Notes: a model not told the origin generated them from the sequence alone. A stretch of DNA of 64,000 nt from Pogonophryne albipinna (GCA_028583405.1 CM053249.1:35478628-35542627), one strand, 5' to 3'; positions 1-19,500 are shown, counted from the first letter of the stretch. A program made the numbers and translations.

Positions 1-2563
<2,563 letters not shown>

Positions 2564-2662
2564 AGCAATATTTTCACCAACTGATGCTGGTTTCTAAATT
2601 AGGTATACAGTGCATCTGTATACCTAATTTAGAAACCAGCATCAGTTGGTGAAAATATTGCT
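2564..2662. repeat. perfect inverted repeat, 47-bp arms, 5-nt loop
   Basis: Bases 2564-2610 are the exact reverse complement of 2616-2662, separated by the pentamer TGCAT. A transcript of either strand would fold into an uninterrupted 47-bp hairpin. No TSD or known transposon terminus was seen at the edges. It could be a very young foldback or inverted duplication, a MITE relic or an miRNA-like hairpin. A perfect stem is unusual for an animal pre-miRNA. Confidence 0.9.
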
Positions 2663-3879
2663 AAACGTGTTGGGAAAGTACATATTTTAAATATAAATGT
2701 TGTCCATTTAGTGTAGTTATCAATCTGCCTGTACTCCCAAGTTTTGACTCTGGTGTTATGTGATTTCCTGGGTACAGAGGCCTAACTGTGTCTACTCCAT
2801 CACGAACAAAACTAGAGAAATTCCACGTTAAACATGTATATGAATGTAGTAGCTATTTCCATTGTATCTAATAACCACTGATATTAAACATCTTAACAAA
2901 AAAACTGAGACAACAGTGACAGTGCAGTATCAGTTTCTCCGCCTATCTCCGATGTAAATGCAAAGACAGATAGTGAAATTTATGCCGCGTTCTTTTCACG
3001 CCATGACAGCACCCCAGAAATGGGCTCACTGAATCTCAGCGGTGTCCCATTTCTGGGGGATAAAACTTGTAAAACTGTTCATTTTAATACATAGAGAACC
3101 CACTGTTTGCTTCAGCCCGGGCGAGAATGCATAATTTCCCTGGCTCTGAGCTTGACCTCGACTTAAGGGTGTCCTTAACTAAGGGCTATTTGAGGAAAGA
3201 ACCACCGGCTATACTCTATGTCATTTGTACTTTCTTATATGTTAATGCACCCATGAATTTATTCTAAAACCCTTGGAGAAAAAAAAAGAGGATGCCACGA
3301 GGGAATACCGATGGCTGAGCAATATCCTTTTTCCATGAACAGAGGAAATTGTTCAGTGACCCTTTGAGGTCTAGACCATTTGAATATGTATGTTGTCCCT
3401 GTCTCCAGCTTAATCAGAACACAATGAGTCATGGCCGAAACACAACAAGGTGGTTCACTAAAATGAAATGTATTTGTTCTGGTGCTCTTGATAGAAATAC
3501 ACATTCAACCAACGAGTACTGTATAATTGAAGCAGACAGCTGAAGTGGAAATACAAAACAAAGGGAAGTGATTCCTTAAGATATGCAATTTTGTCAAAGC
3601 TACTTCCTCTTGTCTTGCAGGTACTTCATCTGCATCTATTCTTCTTCATCTCTTGGTCTTCCTCTTCAGTTTATCTCTATCTGGCGCTATGCTAAAGCCA
3701 TTGTGTGAGTTCAGCTGTTTACTGGTGTCTGAAGTCAGCCAGCCTGCTGTAGGCATATGAAAGGACACTTGTAATATACAGAGAGGGCAGGGCAAAAATA
3801 TAATAACATAGAAAAAGGTGAAGGCGAGCAGAAGCACAAGGTCTTCATCTCTCATGTATAGAAATTGGAAACGTCTGAC
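2663..3879. other. non-coding; one short inverted repeat
   Basis: No gene recognised. A 13-bp perfect inverted repeat (arms 3012-3024 and 3046-3058, CCCCAGAAATGGG type) encloses a 21-nt loop. Confidence 0.5.
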
Positions 3880-4520
3880 CAGCCGGGGGTTGCTTATCTC
3901 AGAGGGCAGATAGCATTACGAACAGGCCTGTAATGGCCACATGCTCCACTTGATAATCCCTCCCCCCCCCCCGTCCGCCCGTCCGGAGATACGAGGGCCC
4001 GGTCGCAGGGCTTAGAGGCTCCGAGAGCAGGGGAGCATTACCGATACAAAAGAAAATGCATTTGGGCTCTTCCAGGCTCCGGCGGACTGGGTTAACATAA
4101 TAGCTTCCCCTCTCTGGCCCTTGCCTTGTTTTTGATTGATACTTTTCAATTACAGTCCACTCCCATCCAAGCCGGCCCCGCCGCGGCCCCCGCTCCCCCC
4201 GCCTTCCCCAAACATTCAAAATGCTATTTCTCCCTCTGTGTGATAACTTCAAACATTTAGAGGGTACAAGAGCACTGGTAACCCTGTTTAGCCGGCGCAG
4301 TAAATTGGTTCCATGTTCAACATAATAGCACTGACAGGCTTTTGCTAGGGAAATCAGTCCGGCAAAGGGACATGCCAACGATAAGACATCCAGCTTTGAA
4401 ATTCTATTTCTCCGTATCAGAATTAAATCTGGACTTTATATTTCTTTTGCCTGGGCGCAGGCTCTCTCCCGGCCTGTACTATTTGATCATAGGGTGACAA
4501 CTAATACTTACCCCTGAGAT
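3880..4520. other. candidate conserved non-coding element
   Basis: This segment is complex, balanced in composition and free of recognisable repeats, apart from a C-run at 3963-3971. It has several AT-rich homeodomain-like cores (TAAT, ATTA) beside GC-rich blocks, the texture typical of vertebrate developmental enhancers. No coding potential was found. This is an impression of composition only; cross-species alignment would decide. Confidence 0.25.
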
Positions 4521-4810
4521 CCTTTGCTCTCTCCATTTTCTAGGACTGTGGACCATATTTTTTCTTTTGCCTTGTTATTTTTCCTCTTCTTTTTTTTCCA
4601 TATTGGTTGTCAAAATCTCAGATGATTTGTCCATCCCCCAGATGTAATGCGCCACAACACACTTTGTGCTTCTGCAGTCATTTAAGATACTGCCTTACAC
4701 CTGAAGCTATCTGCACATAACACAGTGACAGGAGCATACAGAGTTAAACTGGAAAATGGTTAAATGTGTATCATGGGAATCATCCTCTTTACAATAAAAG
4801 CATATACCAT

Positions 4811-5124
4811 CAAATCAAAGTTTATTTATATAGCCCAATATCACAAAACACGTTTGTCTTCGAGGGCTTTACAGAATAACAAACATAGATGACATTGTAA
4901 AATATGGTTACAATTACAAGGAAAACAATAGATGATAGAATGTGAAACAAAAATTAAATAGATACAAATAAAACCAGATAGAATACAACAGAAAACTGTA
5001 CAAATACAATAGAAACAATAAAATATAATAACATAAAGTGTAGGACTCCGGAGGACAAACATAGGGTAATCTGAGTAGCTCTAACTATAGGCTTTTGATA
5101 AAAGTATTCGTTGTTCTCGCGTCC
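4811..5124 (-). mobile_element. 5'-truncated L2-like LINE (3' end)
   Basis: Read on the minus strand, the element ends in the same tail (TATTGGGCTATATAAATAAA type) as the long LINE at 20745-25602. Upstream of the tail is a block resembling the LINE's 3' UTR (TATAGTTAG, GTTTGTC). A close second copy lies at 8838-9143, and both stop at the same 5' point (GGACGCGAGAA on the minus strand). That shared start suggests a defined short family (SINE-like, or a truncated LINE subfamily) rather than random 5' truncation. Confidence 0.75.
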
Positions 5125-5300
5125 AAGGAGAGAAGCTTGAAATAAAGAGACTAATGGAGTCTCTCAAAAGGTTCAATTTGGTTACTTTAATTAAATAGTG
5201 TGGTAATGAAACAAACAGAAGGAGTGAGTGGGACGAAACAGCTGTGAGTCCCGATGGTGCAGCGAAGAAGAGAGAGGAACATCGCTCGCCCGCTATCTAT

Positions 5301-6345
5301 GGGCCCTTCTCACTTCTCTTATTTTTCATTTCCTCGCTCCTCGGTCCTCGGTCTCACCGGAAGTTGATTTGTCTGCGCCATCTTGAGTAGCGTCCCAATG
5401 GCCTTATTTTTGCCGGAAGAGCGAGGAGCGAGGAGCGATAATGGAGGAGCTATAACCGAGGAACCACCAGACCATCCTCCGATGAAAGACTCAGACACTC
5501 GCCCCGCCCCCTTACTGTGTATCGCTCACTGATTGGACGAGGCAGTGCATGCACTGATCTCATGCTTCTTGACATGAGAGCAGTTTCCCAGCGGAGTGAA
5601 GAAAATACATGAAACTCACGGGAGTCACTCCTCAGTTTATACTGTGTTTTGTTTCAATTCATGTATCATTTAGTTACAAATATGTGATATATCTGAACAA
5701 CAAAGTGGTCAAAAATCATTTTCTTCATTTGTTGGAAACATTTTCATGATCGCTTTTTTCGTTTTACATTTTCATTTATTGTCATTTCCATTCAGTCAGT
5801 CATTAAGTGCTATTAAAATGTTAATGTGCTACATATCCACACAAACAAACAAAGTGTGCAATCCAATGAATGTTAATCTAACTGGGTTTTGATAGATAAT
5901 ATATCTCTTTTTCTTCTCTCAATTATTTTATTTCTGTTGTGCACTCTAATCAATATTAATCCAACTTGTTTGTTTATACATTTTAAGAATGGCGTTTATC
6001 TTTTTTGAGAATGAGTTCTTATTTTATTTTATTTATTGGGGTCTACAACAGCTGATACAAATGTTTGTGTCAGTAAATGTGTACTAACAGAGGCGGGGGT
6101 GTTTGTGGAAATAACGGGGACAGAGCTGCTGTCAGACGATCAGCTGTGCAGCGTCATCATAAACGGACGTCGCTTCACGTGACGCTCAGGAGGAAAGGAC
6201 GTCCCATTGCTCTTAAAACTAATTTCCCTGCTTCTCGTGGTTTCCTTGCGTCCCTCCATGCTTCCCTGGTGGGAGGGACTAGACGCAGGGAAACGACGCA
6301 AGTGAGGGACGCAAGGAATCCATTTAACCGAAGTGAGAAGGGCCC
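5301..6345. mobile_element. non-autonomous DNA transposon (MITE), 3-bp TSD
   Basis: Terminal inverted repeats GGGCCCTTCTCACTTC (5301-5316) and its exact complement (6330-6345) bound 1045 bp. They are flanked by the direct repeat TAT (5298-5300 and 6346-6348). Subterminal regions carry GAGGAGCGAGGAGCG-type and GGGACGCAAGG-type repeats. No transposase is visible. Termini starting GGCC/GGGCC with 3-bp TSDs suggest PIF/Harbinger-like mobilisation; this is inference. Confidence 0.7.
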
Positions 6346-6348
6346 TAT

Positions 6349-7293
6349 ATATCCTCTGTTGGCTCCTCCTCTTCAATGCCGGCCGGTGACGCAGGGGGTC
6401 CTCCCACCTCGGTCTTCTATATCCGATAACGTGCATAACAGAGGATTTAAACGTAGTGTTCTTCATTGTATAACTCCACACGCCTCTTCTCCCCATACTC
6501 TATTTCATGACTTTTTATTTAAAGCATTTTAACGGCTGTAATCTTTGTTAACACAAAACCGGAAGTTAAGCTCACTGTTGACATTCCGGATACTTTTTCC
6601 GGTATAGCTTTTCAAAATAGACTTTAGCAACAACGTTAGCCACGGACGAATGCTAATCGGAAATGTTTTCAGAATAAAACAGTTTTAAGCTTACTGTATG
6701 TTTAAACTAAATTACGTCATTAAACATTGATTTTAATTTCTTACACTTTATTGAACAGGAAAGTCTTCAGCACACTTTTAACATTTTGGATACTGTCTTT
6801 ATGTAAACAGGAAGTTGGTTCCAGAGAAAGGGAGCTTAGTAGCTGAACGCTCTGACTCCTGATCTAGTTTGCAGACTCTGGGAACCTCCAGAAACATAAG
6901 GTATAGCATGATGTGGGACATTTGCTCAATGCTAGTCTTAGCTCCATGCATATGAGCCCTGTGTTGCTCCATGAGTCTCTGTGAACACACTGTTCGCAGC
7001 AGCAGGCTGCAGTCATTAGCAGGAGGAACGCTTTCCAGCGGTCTCTGGCCTTATCTCAGATCCACGTGGCTCCCAATGACAGCACCAGGCCCTGCAGATA
7101 ATTTATCTATTTAGCTGAGGCGAATCACCCTTCACTCGATCAGATAAGTTTGTGGATTTACACATTTTAAAGTCATCCAGTCCCTCAATGGCACCAAACT
7201 GTGCGATATTCTAATGCCATTAATTACTATCTCCGACTGGATGGTCTCGGCTGTGTCTGGACCAGCTGTTTCATCAGGCGTGTGTGTGTGGTA

Positions 7294-7296
<3 letters not shown>
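6349..7296. other. non-coding, no feature seen
   Basis: No gene, RNA or clear repeat boundary recognised. Confidence 0.5.

Positions 7297-7381
<85 letters not shown>
7297..7381. repeat. (GT)n microsatellite, about 42 units
   Basis: Perfect GT run, preceded by a short TG run at 7280-7290. Confidence 0.98.
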
Positions 7382-7385
<4 letters not shown>

Positions 7386-8151
7386 AACCACTCCGAGTGC
7401 ATTCACATGCATCTCTCATCATAGGATGGCATGTGTAGAAATGAAAGTAGACTTTTGCTATTGTGCTATTGTTTGCTAAGATTCTTATCAAAGAAAGACA
7501 AAGACTTTTGATGTAAGAAAATAAGCAAACAAAAATTCATTTGTGTTATTTTAAAGATAACAATAATGCTTTAAAGTTGTATTGATATTCAGAATCTATG
7601 ACAGCATCAGTGCACACGATCCCTCAATATATTGAAGAGTTACATTTCCTTTAAGCTTAAAACCTTTTATGAACATGATGTTTTGCATTGTGATGTCAGA
7701 GGCTCGTGACAATCACTACATTGAAAATCATTCTATGACTAATGAGTGCTTTTAGATGGCCGTTTATACTGCATCAACTACAAAGAGCAAGGTGAAGATA
7801 TGTGTAACATTTAGAAATCATACCCGGCTCTAGAGTCATGATATTTAAAAGATGTGCTCTACATAGGTCCCTAATTTGAGAAATGTTGAAAAGTACCAAA
7901 ATAAAAGCAGGCGAACAAAGTGGAGCAGGACAAAAGGACAGTAGTCACTGCATTCATGTGGACACAAACACGACTCCAGATAAAATGCTAATGAATATAG
8001 GCAACTATGTGCCCTAGCATTTTCCATTTCAACTATTGTAAGGCCAAAACAACATTGCAGCTTCAAAGGGAAAGTAAAGCTATTGTAGAAAAATGCAATG
8101 GAACTTATGTCAATCAATCTGAAAAAAAAGCCACAATTGTGTACACTGGTG
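7382..8151. other. non-coding, AT-rich
   Basis: AT-rich sequence; no gene or defined repeat recognised. Confidence 0.5.
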
Positions 8152-8156
8152 TCAAG

Positions 8157-8760
8157 TAGGGATGTAACGATACACTCAACTCACGATTCGATACGATTCA
8201 CGATTTTAAGTTCACGATACGATTTTCTCACAATTTTTTTTTAACAGACTGAGCTGCGGACAAAAAAAATCCCTTCAAATAAATACAAATAAAGTGCAGC
8301 TTGAAATGTATGCTCTGCTTGATCGAGAGACTAGCTCTCAACACTCTCAAGTGACAATTTTGTATAAGATTATTTTCCATGGCTTTATTGTATGATCAGT
8401 ATGACCGATCGCCACTGGGCTTTCAACTAAAGACACAGCCACGCAAAAACTACGGCATTGCGGCATGTGTATAGCTCCTTATGGGTAGTGCAATGTTTGA
8501 AGTGCTGGAGCGGCGTTCCGGTGTACGCTCCGGCAGCACTACACGGCATCACGGATGTCCGAGTTACCCTGTGTGTCTATTTCACGGGCATTTCGTCGGA
8601 CGTCTGCACTGAGGAGAGCAGTTGCCACGGCAAGTTGTTGTTCAAGATAGCGTTAAAAAAAAAAGATTGCATCGCGATTCTTTGTTTAGCTCAACCGATT
8701 TTAATGTTAACGCATCTTTACTGAATTTTAACCGATTCCCGATGCATTGTTACATCCCTA
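8157..8760. mobile_element. non-autonomous hAT-like element
   Basis: The left terminus TAGGGATGTAACGATA and right terminus TGTTACATCCCTA form imperfect TIRs. Internal CACGATTCGATACGATT repeats are typical of a widespread vertebrate hAT group. The 5-bp string TCAAG occurs immediately on both sides (8152-8156 and 8761-8765). hAT TSDs are normally 8 bp, so either the TSD has decayed or the family differs. No transposase remains in the 604 bp. Confidence 0.75.
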
Positions 8761-8837
8761 TCAAGTCACATGGTCCAACACAGTCTCACTCCCTGAACGT
8801 CCAGGAGCGACGCTTGGTCAGGGTCCTATGGCGTGCA

Positions 8838-9143
8838 GTTTATTTATATAGCCCAATATCACAAAACACGTTTGTCTTCGAGGGCTTTACAGAATAACAA
8901 ACATAGATGACATTGTAAAATATGGTTAAAATTACAAGGCAAAAAAAACTTGATAGAATGTGAAACAAAAATTAAATAGATACAAATAAAACCAGATAGA
9001 ATACAACAAAAAACTGTAAAAATACAATAGAAACAATAAAATATAATAACATAAAGTGTAGGACTCAGGAGGACAAACATAGGGTAATCTGAGTAGCTCT
9101 AACTATAGGCTTTTGATAAAAGTATTCGTTGTTCTCGCGTCCC
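8838..9143 (-). mobile_element. second copy of the 4811-5124 LINE-tail element
   Basis: Nearly base-for-base match to 4811-5124, on the same strand and with the same two ends. It begins precisely at the inner edge of the left TIR of the 8776-10903 element. Confidence 0.8.
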
Positions 9144-10465
9144 AGGTCTCTATAAAGCATATTCATTACTCGTTATTCTCTAATCGTTCATCAAAAACTG
9201 TATAAAATGGCTATTTTGCACATCCCTTTCAAGATTTCCAAAGGTTTATTGACATATCATATACACAACTACGGTGTAGTTATGCAATGATGACAAACTT
9301 GGGTCATAGGTTCCTCAACAGTGCATTACAAGACATCTATCAATATGTGTGTACCTCCACCATTAAACTGTCATATTCTGCACATTTCTTATTCTATATA
9401 CATACATAAGAGTATAATATTATGTATAATATCAGTTAAAATAAGTGCTTCAACATAGTTAACATTGCAGGGAAGTTGATTGTCAAGTTCCAAAACAAAC
9501 CATGCAATATATTAGACGTTAAGTACTTTGTCAGGCTTAATATTTATCTGTAGATAGATACCCCCAAAGCTTTTTTCTTATTTAAAAGAAGACCTTAACC
9601 TAAAGTATTCTTTAATGTTTAAATAAAGCCTTATTAGTTTGTCTGTTTTGCACATCCTCCTATCAGGCACTAAACTGTTTTATTGTAGAGATCACTTACA
9701 GTATCTTCTTGATATTTTATATTCTATATTTATATCATTGACCTTCTACTTTCCCACTATTTTGTATGTACTCTTAATATTTAAATGTTTTCATCAAATA
9801 TAACACATTCAAAAGTGCTTTACAAAAATGAAAGACATTAAGAAAAAGGCATTTTAAAACAGTCATTAAAAAGCAACACAATCTACCTGCATTGCAATTT
9901 CTCTAAACGTGTAATAACGTGTTTTAACCAGTAGGAGGTGCGGGTTAAAAAGCTGTCAAGTTTACAGTGTTAACAAAATAAAATATACTGCTGTTTCTGG
10001 TTGAGTTTACAACGGATATATTTAGTTATTGTTTTGATATTTGTAACACAAAAGCGATGGAAAAAACCCACAGCAACACAGAAAAGATGGTCTTAACATG
10101 ACCCAGCGGTCTAGTAGTTAATAAAAAACTAACTTTATTGTGAAATTAAAACAGAGCGGTAAAAGAATAGTTTCCGGTCTATTCTGAGGCCAGATCTCTG
10201 TAGATAAATCAAGAACTACGACAGATGTGTAATATTTAATGCAGCCAAACAATTTATTACAATGCATTCATGTGATGACTTTCAAAGAGTAAAGCAAGCA
10301 CTGCTGAATAAAGTATGATTTTATCTTTTACGAAACGTTTTTTTTCATATGGAATGCAGTTGGAGGTCAACCAATCACAGAGCTTGAGGACTAATCACAG
10401 GGTTTGTCGAGCAAAGCACATGGTGTAGTCCCAAACGATAGCTGAGGATTCTGGGTAGTGTAGTG

Positions 10466-10554
10466 TCTTCTGCCATCCTAATCTCCGAAAAATATTGTTT
10501 CTCCGAATCGAAGGGGGAAATTACAAAAGCATTGTACACAATTTAAACCTATCA
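10466..10554. repeat. dispersed repeat, copy 1
   Basis: A segment of about 85 bp containing CTCCGAATCGAAGGGG and a GCATTGTACACAATTTAAACC-like block recurs in the same orientation at 20440-20534. This copy lies inside the 8776-10903 transposon, so the second site may be a remnant of the same family. Confidence 0.75.
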
Positions 10555-10910
10555 ATGTTGTGTAATTAACAAGGATAATCTGGTGTTTTTAAGTTGATGA
10601 GTAGTGCAGATATCACTGTTAAATCAATCGACAGTAAGGAGAATACTTACTTCCGGGTGTACAATTCTCCGTTATCCAATGGGAATGGAATCACATTGCC
10701 TTTAACAGCCGCCGACATGGACCGATGCGGTGCTTCCATGAGCGTCAAATACCGCCACCGATGGGAATACATTGCAATCAGTTGAAAGCCCTTTGCGTCC
10801 GTTTATGAAGCTGAAGGAGCCTCTGTGCGTCACAACTGCACGCCAAAGGACCCTGACCAAGCGTCACTCCTGGACGTTCAGTGACTGAACTCTGACTGTG
10901 TTGCATGGTC

Positions 10911-11974
10911 AGTGAAAATATGAGATTCAATGAAACAGATAAAACACATTAAAACCCTGGTCTATAGTGTTTTGTTTTTGTATTGCTTTTGTAAGTTACC
11001 AGACTGACCACTGATCTCTGTTTGAAGGGTGAGAGTTCCACAGTGTAGGTCACATGACTCCAGTGTCACGGACTACTGTAATGTGGTCAGAAGTTTGATG
11101 AAGAGGAAGTGCAAAGGAGATGATTCAGGGCACAAGCTTTTCAGTAGCAGTCTGGAGCATTCTAAACAAAACAGGGATGTCTCAGTAACACCAGAGGGAT
11201 CACCTTCATCTCCGCCTGAAACACAATGGCTCTAAGAGAAAAACTCAAAGAAAATGAACTCCTCACATGTTGGTCAATAAATGCCTATGAACAAATGACT
11301 TAAATAGAAACCAATACAGTTTAAATTAATTCCTGATATTCTGCACTCCACCAGATCAGAATAAGCAGTCCATGCACACAGTTAGTTAGCAGGATGAAGC
11401 TCTGTTTATTCTGTGTGGGGGTGTCAGTGTTGGAGCAGCCTATAGATGTCAGAGGCACATCAGCATCTCCTCTATCTCCAGCAGGGTTTAAACATTCCAA
11501 GCATGCATTGGGGGGGGGGGTATAAAGAGACATAGAGATGGAAAGAGTGACAGAGAGGTGGAGAGTGGAGGGGGGGGGGGGGGAGTTGGTTGGTAGCGAG
11601 GTGCTCTCGGGTTCCCTGCTCTGACATTGTGAGTGTCAGACTCCAATCACTTTAATCAGAGCGGGGATATGCATGATAAAACGGATAAGGGACTTTAATC
11701 AAAAAAAATTGCTGGTCTGGAAACGTGACACACTCCGACAAGCACGCCTCTTCGAAACCCCCCACCCGACACCCACATCTCCCCCCCAGTGTCACCGCCA
11801 CCACCCCGGTCTGGCCCCATGAATATGCAGGGCCAAACAGCCCCAAAATGATCACAGCATGAACATAATTGTCCACATTTTAAATATAGACTTTGAACTG
11901 CTTAGGGAAGGAAGGGCAGGGGGTAGTCTGGGCTTATTTCTACCTTTAGGATATATTTTTGTATTTAAAGGTGG
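10911..11974. other. non-coding with G-runs
   Basis: No gene recognised. G homopolymers of 10 or more occur at about 11511-11520 and 11571-11583. A C-rich stretch lies at 11755-11795. Confidence 0.5.
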
Positions 11975-12374
11975 GGTAGGTAAGTTTCAGAAATCGGCTC
12001 GAGTGCACTACAATTTGAAAGTACACAGCCGAAAAGAATCCGCCCCTTCCTTCAGACTTCCTTACAGAGCACCTCCTCCAACACACATGAACGCGCAATG
12101 CACGCCCAATGACGGCACGCCCAATGAGGGCACGAGATACATTTGTGCGTGCTCGAGATGGAAGGCTGACAGACAGGGTGGCAATCCAATCCGTTTAGCC
12201 GGACCGGCTGTACTTTTTACAGTATTACGGCTTCCACAGATGACATTTTTTTATGGATTTTTTGTCAAAGCACTTCAGATATTCATTGCTATCGGGATGT
12301 TAAGAGCATTCCATGGAATATATCAAAAAGTGTATCTCGAGCCGGTTTCTGAAACTTACCTACCCCACCTTTAA
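11975..12374. mobile_element. TTAA-flanked MITE (piggyBac-like), copy 1
   Basis: Perfect TIRs of about 25 bp begin AGGTGGGGTAGGTAAG at 11979 and end with its complement at 12370. TTAA flanks both sides (11975-11978 and 12371-12374). The interior is non-coding. A diverged copy in opposite orientation at 60314-60691 is also bounded by TTAA. Repeated exact TTAA targets are characteristic of piggyBac (and Kolobok) transposition; assignment to piggyBac is inference. Confidence 0.75.
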
Positions 12375-13793
12375 CGTATATATTTATACATTTCTTTTAA
12401 AGTATAATTGTTTTTTTGTAAACCTTTTCTTGTTATATTTGTTCCCATTATGACTATGTATGTTGGTATTCCTGTCATGTCTTTTTTTATTGTTTTGTTT
12501 GTGTTTTTCTAATCTATTTTTCAATTTGTTTACTTATTTCTTAATCTATTTTTAGATGTTCTGTATGTGTTCTATGTTGGAAAAGAGAAGCATGATATTC
12601 ACCCTACAGAAATCTGTACTATGGCTGTATATATGTATGCTTCTTAATACAACTATTTGAAACTAAATATAGACTCTGAAAAAAGGGTAGTCCACGAGCT
12701 CCTGCTCACTCCACAGGATGGATTTGAGCAGCAGCTGCGCTCCTCCACGCATTTCCTCTTTATCACGTGTTAATGGGATTCATGTTCACAGTCATAGGTT
12801 CATGTTACGCTGCTACTGTATGCTCCGCTGCTGCTTAATGATAAATTACACATGTTGGAATTGACATGCAGACATGTGCCCTGACAAGAAATATAAATAC
12901 CCTCATTTGGATAAGTATATATATTCAAATGGCGCCACTGCCGACACTGGAGACACGGTACACACATACACATACAGGAGCACATAAAGGAAACAAACAC
13001 AGGATGGTGTGTGTATAGTGTCACTACACAAATCATAAGATATACATAATTAGCTGCACCAAATACACCAGTGAACTGATATGTGTCATTTAGTTTTCAG
13101 ATAATTAATGTATTAAGAATATTGTTGTGTTTTATAACTTAGGTTAGTTTCGTAAAGGATATAATCCCAATATGGCTTATCATGTAAACTAATGATGTCA
13201 ACTGTTAAATAAGGATACTATGTAAACTCTGTGGAGAGACCTTTTCCATCATTTTCCCTCAATGCTTCTGACTGTCCTCCTCTGTTTGGGATTTTAAGCT
13301 CCAAGCACATTGGATATGAAGGTTATGAAGATGTAAATCTTTGAAAGCAAATACATAATAAAAACACAATCATTACCAAGCCTTAAAGAGCCTGTGACAC
13401 GAGTTTCCCCCATCATCCAAACCCATCAATTTGAGTAAATATTGTCTCCTTGAAAACCGTTACTGAACTGATTTTGGATATTTGTACTTTGATAACCATT
13501 AATCTGCCCTTCAATGTTGACCATTTTCTGGATCTTCTCGGGGATTCTTCAAGTCCCGCCAAATGATGTGTGACGTCATTGCGGGCACAGCGCTCCAGCT
13601 GCACCGTTCAGGATCCCAGCATCTGCATGTAAACGCACGATGGCGCACACAGCAGCAAGCTCAGACAGCGATGACAGTTTAATGTTGAACGTGTCTGAGA
13701 GCTCATATGAGGCTGAAGGATCGGTTTATGTTGTATCTGTTAGAAGTTTAGGAATTAGGTGCGTCAATATGGGCGATCATACGGTCATGTAGC
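12375..13793. other. non-coding, no feature seen
   Basis: AT-rich sequence with no supported gene or repeat. Confidence 0.5.
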
Positions 13794-14035
13794 CAGTGGT
13801 GGAATGGGACTAAAAATCATCCCGAGACTCTCGACCGGCCCACTTCGGTACCGCTAGTAAATTGTCAACGGGGGGAGTGGGGGATGTGCGAGTGACTTAT
13901 CCGACCGGCCCACTTCGGTACCGGCCTATCGGGATTCGTCCCGATGGCCAGTCCGCCACTGCACCCAGCCCAGCCCACGTAAACTGTCAACGGGAGCCTC
14001 GCTGCGGGGAAACGGTGGACCTAGTGTCCCGATCG
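13794..14035. repeat. hAT-terminus-like inverted repeat plus local duplication
   Basis: CAGTGGTGGAATGGGAC (13794) and the complement of CAGTGGCGGACTGGCC (ending 13961) form imperfect hAT-like TIRs around 168 bp. The block GACCGGCCCACTTCGGTACC occurs twice (13838 and 13902), and a TGTCAACGGG block occurs twice (about 13863 and 13985). The flanking octamers match only partly, so a complete insertion is not proven. Related termini are seen at 30353. Confidence 0.45.
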
Positions 14036-14759
14036 GAGTGGGAATAATAATCATAATCATAATCTGTGCATTTTATCCATTAATTTCCCCAACATTGTGG
14101 TAAAAAAACCACACGTTTAATCCATGTTGGTGTACTACAACTACAAAAAGCATCGGTTTGTTTTCTCATCAGGAAATGCAGACCGGCTCAAACAAACGAT
14201 TTTTAATCATCATCCTCACGATCATTTAATGTATCATATGTTCGCCGAATTGACATGAAAGCACTAATAAATGTAGTTTCATCCCCTTGAGTTTACAACT
14301 ACAGGAGCTCCAACAAGCCGTTTAGGACAGAGAGTGAATACACATACTATACATTTAGCAATTTATTGAAGTGAACATTAACTACGACCCCAAAGGAAAG
14401 CGTGTCTGTGCTGCAGGGCTGAAGCTGAAGCAGGTGCGTGTTTGATTTGTTGTGCGTGAATAACCTTTTTCCGATTAAAAATGGTCAAAACATTAATCCA
14501 CCATGAACACAATTATTCATTCAATATAATAAAGTATTTTCAATATTTACATTAGTATATCATATAATATTGTATTTATTTATTATTTCGAATCATATAT
14601 ATAAAATGAATGTGTTCATCACAGCTGGTAAAGATGGAGCTTATTTGAATTACTTTGTATACTGTTGCTGGTTATCTGGATAACCTAAAGTATAAACCTA
14701 AATACATGTCAATATTTGTTCATAAGTAAATTTCCATGGTGTATAAGCTAATAATCTGA

Positions 14760-14940
14760 ATCTCTAAAGTAACTATTTGCTGTCAATAGTGAAGTAAAAA
14801 GTGTAATACTGGCCATTAAAATGTAGTGGATTTGAAGTATAAAGTATAGCATAAAATGTAAAAACAGAGGTAAAGTACCTACATTTTTTTCTTAATTGTT
14901 CTATACTTGAGTAAATGTACTTCACTACATTCCATCACTG
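14760..14940. repeat. teleost interspersed repeat (hAT end-like)
   Basis: The sequence has the AAGTATAAAGTA / GAGTAAATGTACTTCACTAC texture of a repeat common in teleost genomes, ending CATTCCATCACTG. Recognition is from memory of the family; the left boundary is uncertain. Confidence 0.5.

Positions 14941-19500
<4,560 letters not shown>

Larger units (their letters stand above)
8776..10903. mobile_element. DNA transposon with long TIRs and 7-bp TSD
   Basis: The arm at 8776-8838 and the arm at 10836-10903 are inverted repeats with a few mismatches and one indel of about 8 nt. Both start CAACACAGTC at the outer edge and share a GAACGTCCAGGAG block. The heptamer CATGGTC flanks the element directly (8769-8775 and 10904-10910). 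A LINE-tail element (8838-9143) sits just inside the left arm, leaving about 1.8 kb of the original. No transposase is recognisable. TSDs of 6-8 bp are known for the Dada, P and hAT groups; I cannot assign a superfamily. Confidence 0.7.

Noticed and set aside
3899..4378. 159-codon minus-strand open frame
   Set aside because: No domain, no splice context, low-complexity Gly/Arg stretches from the C-run; treated as non-coding.
13794..14940. An 1147-bp hAT between CAGTGGTGGAATG and CATTCCATCACTG
   Set aside because: The flanking octamers do not match; the two ends more likely belong to different repeats.
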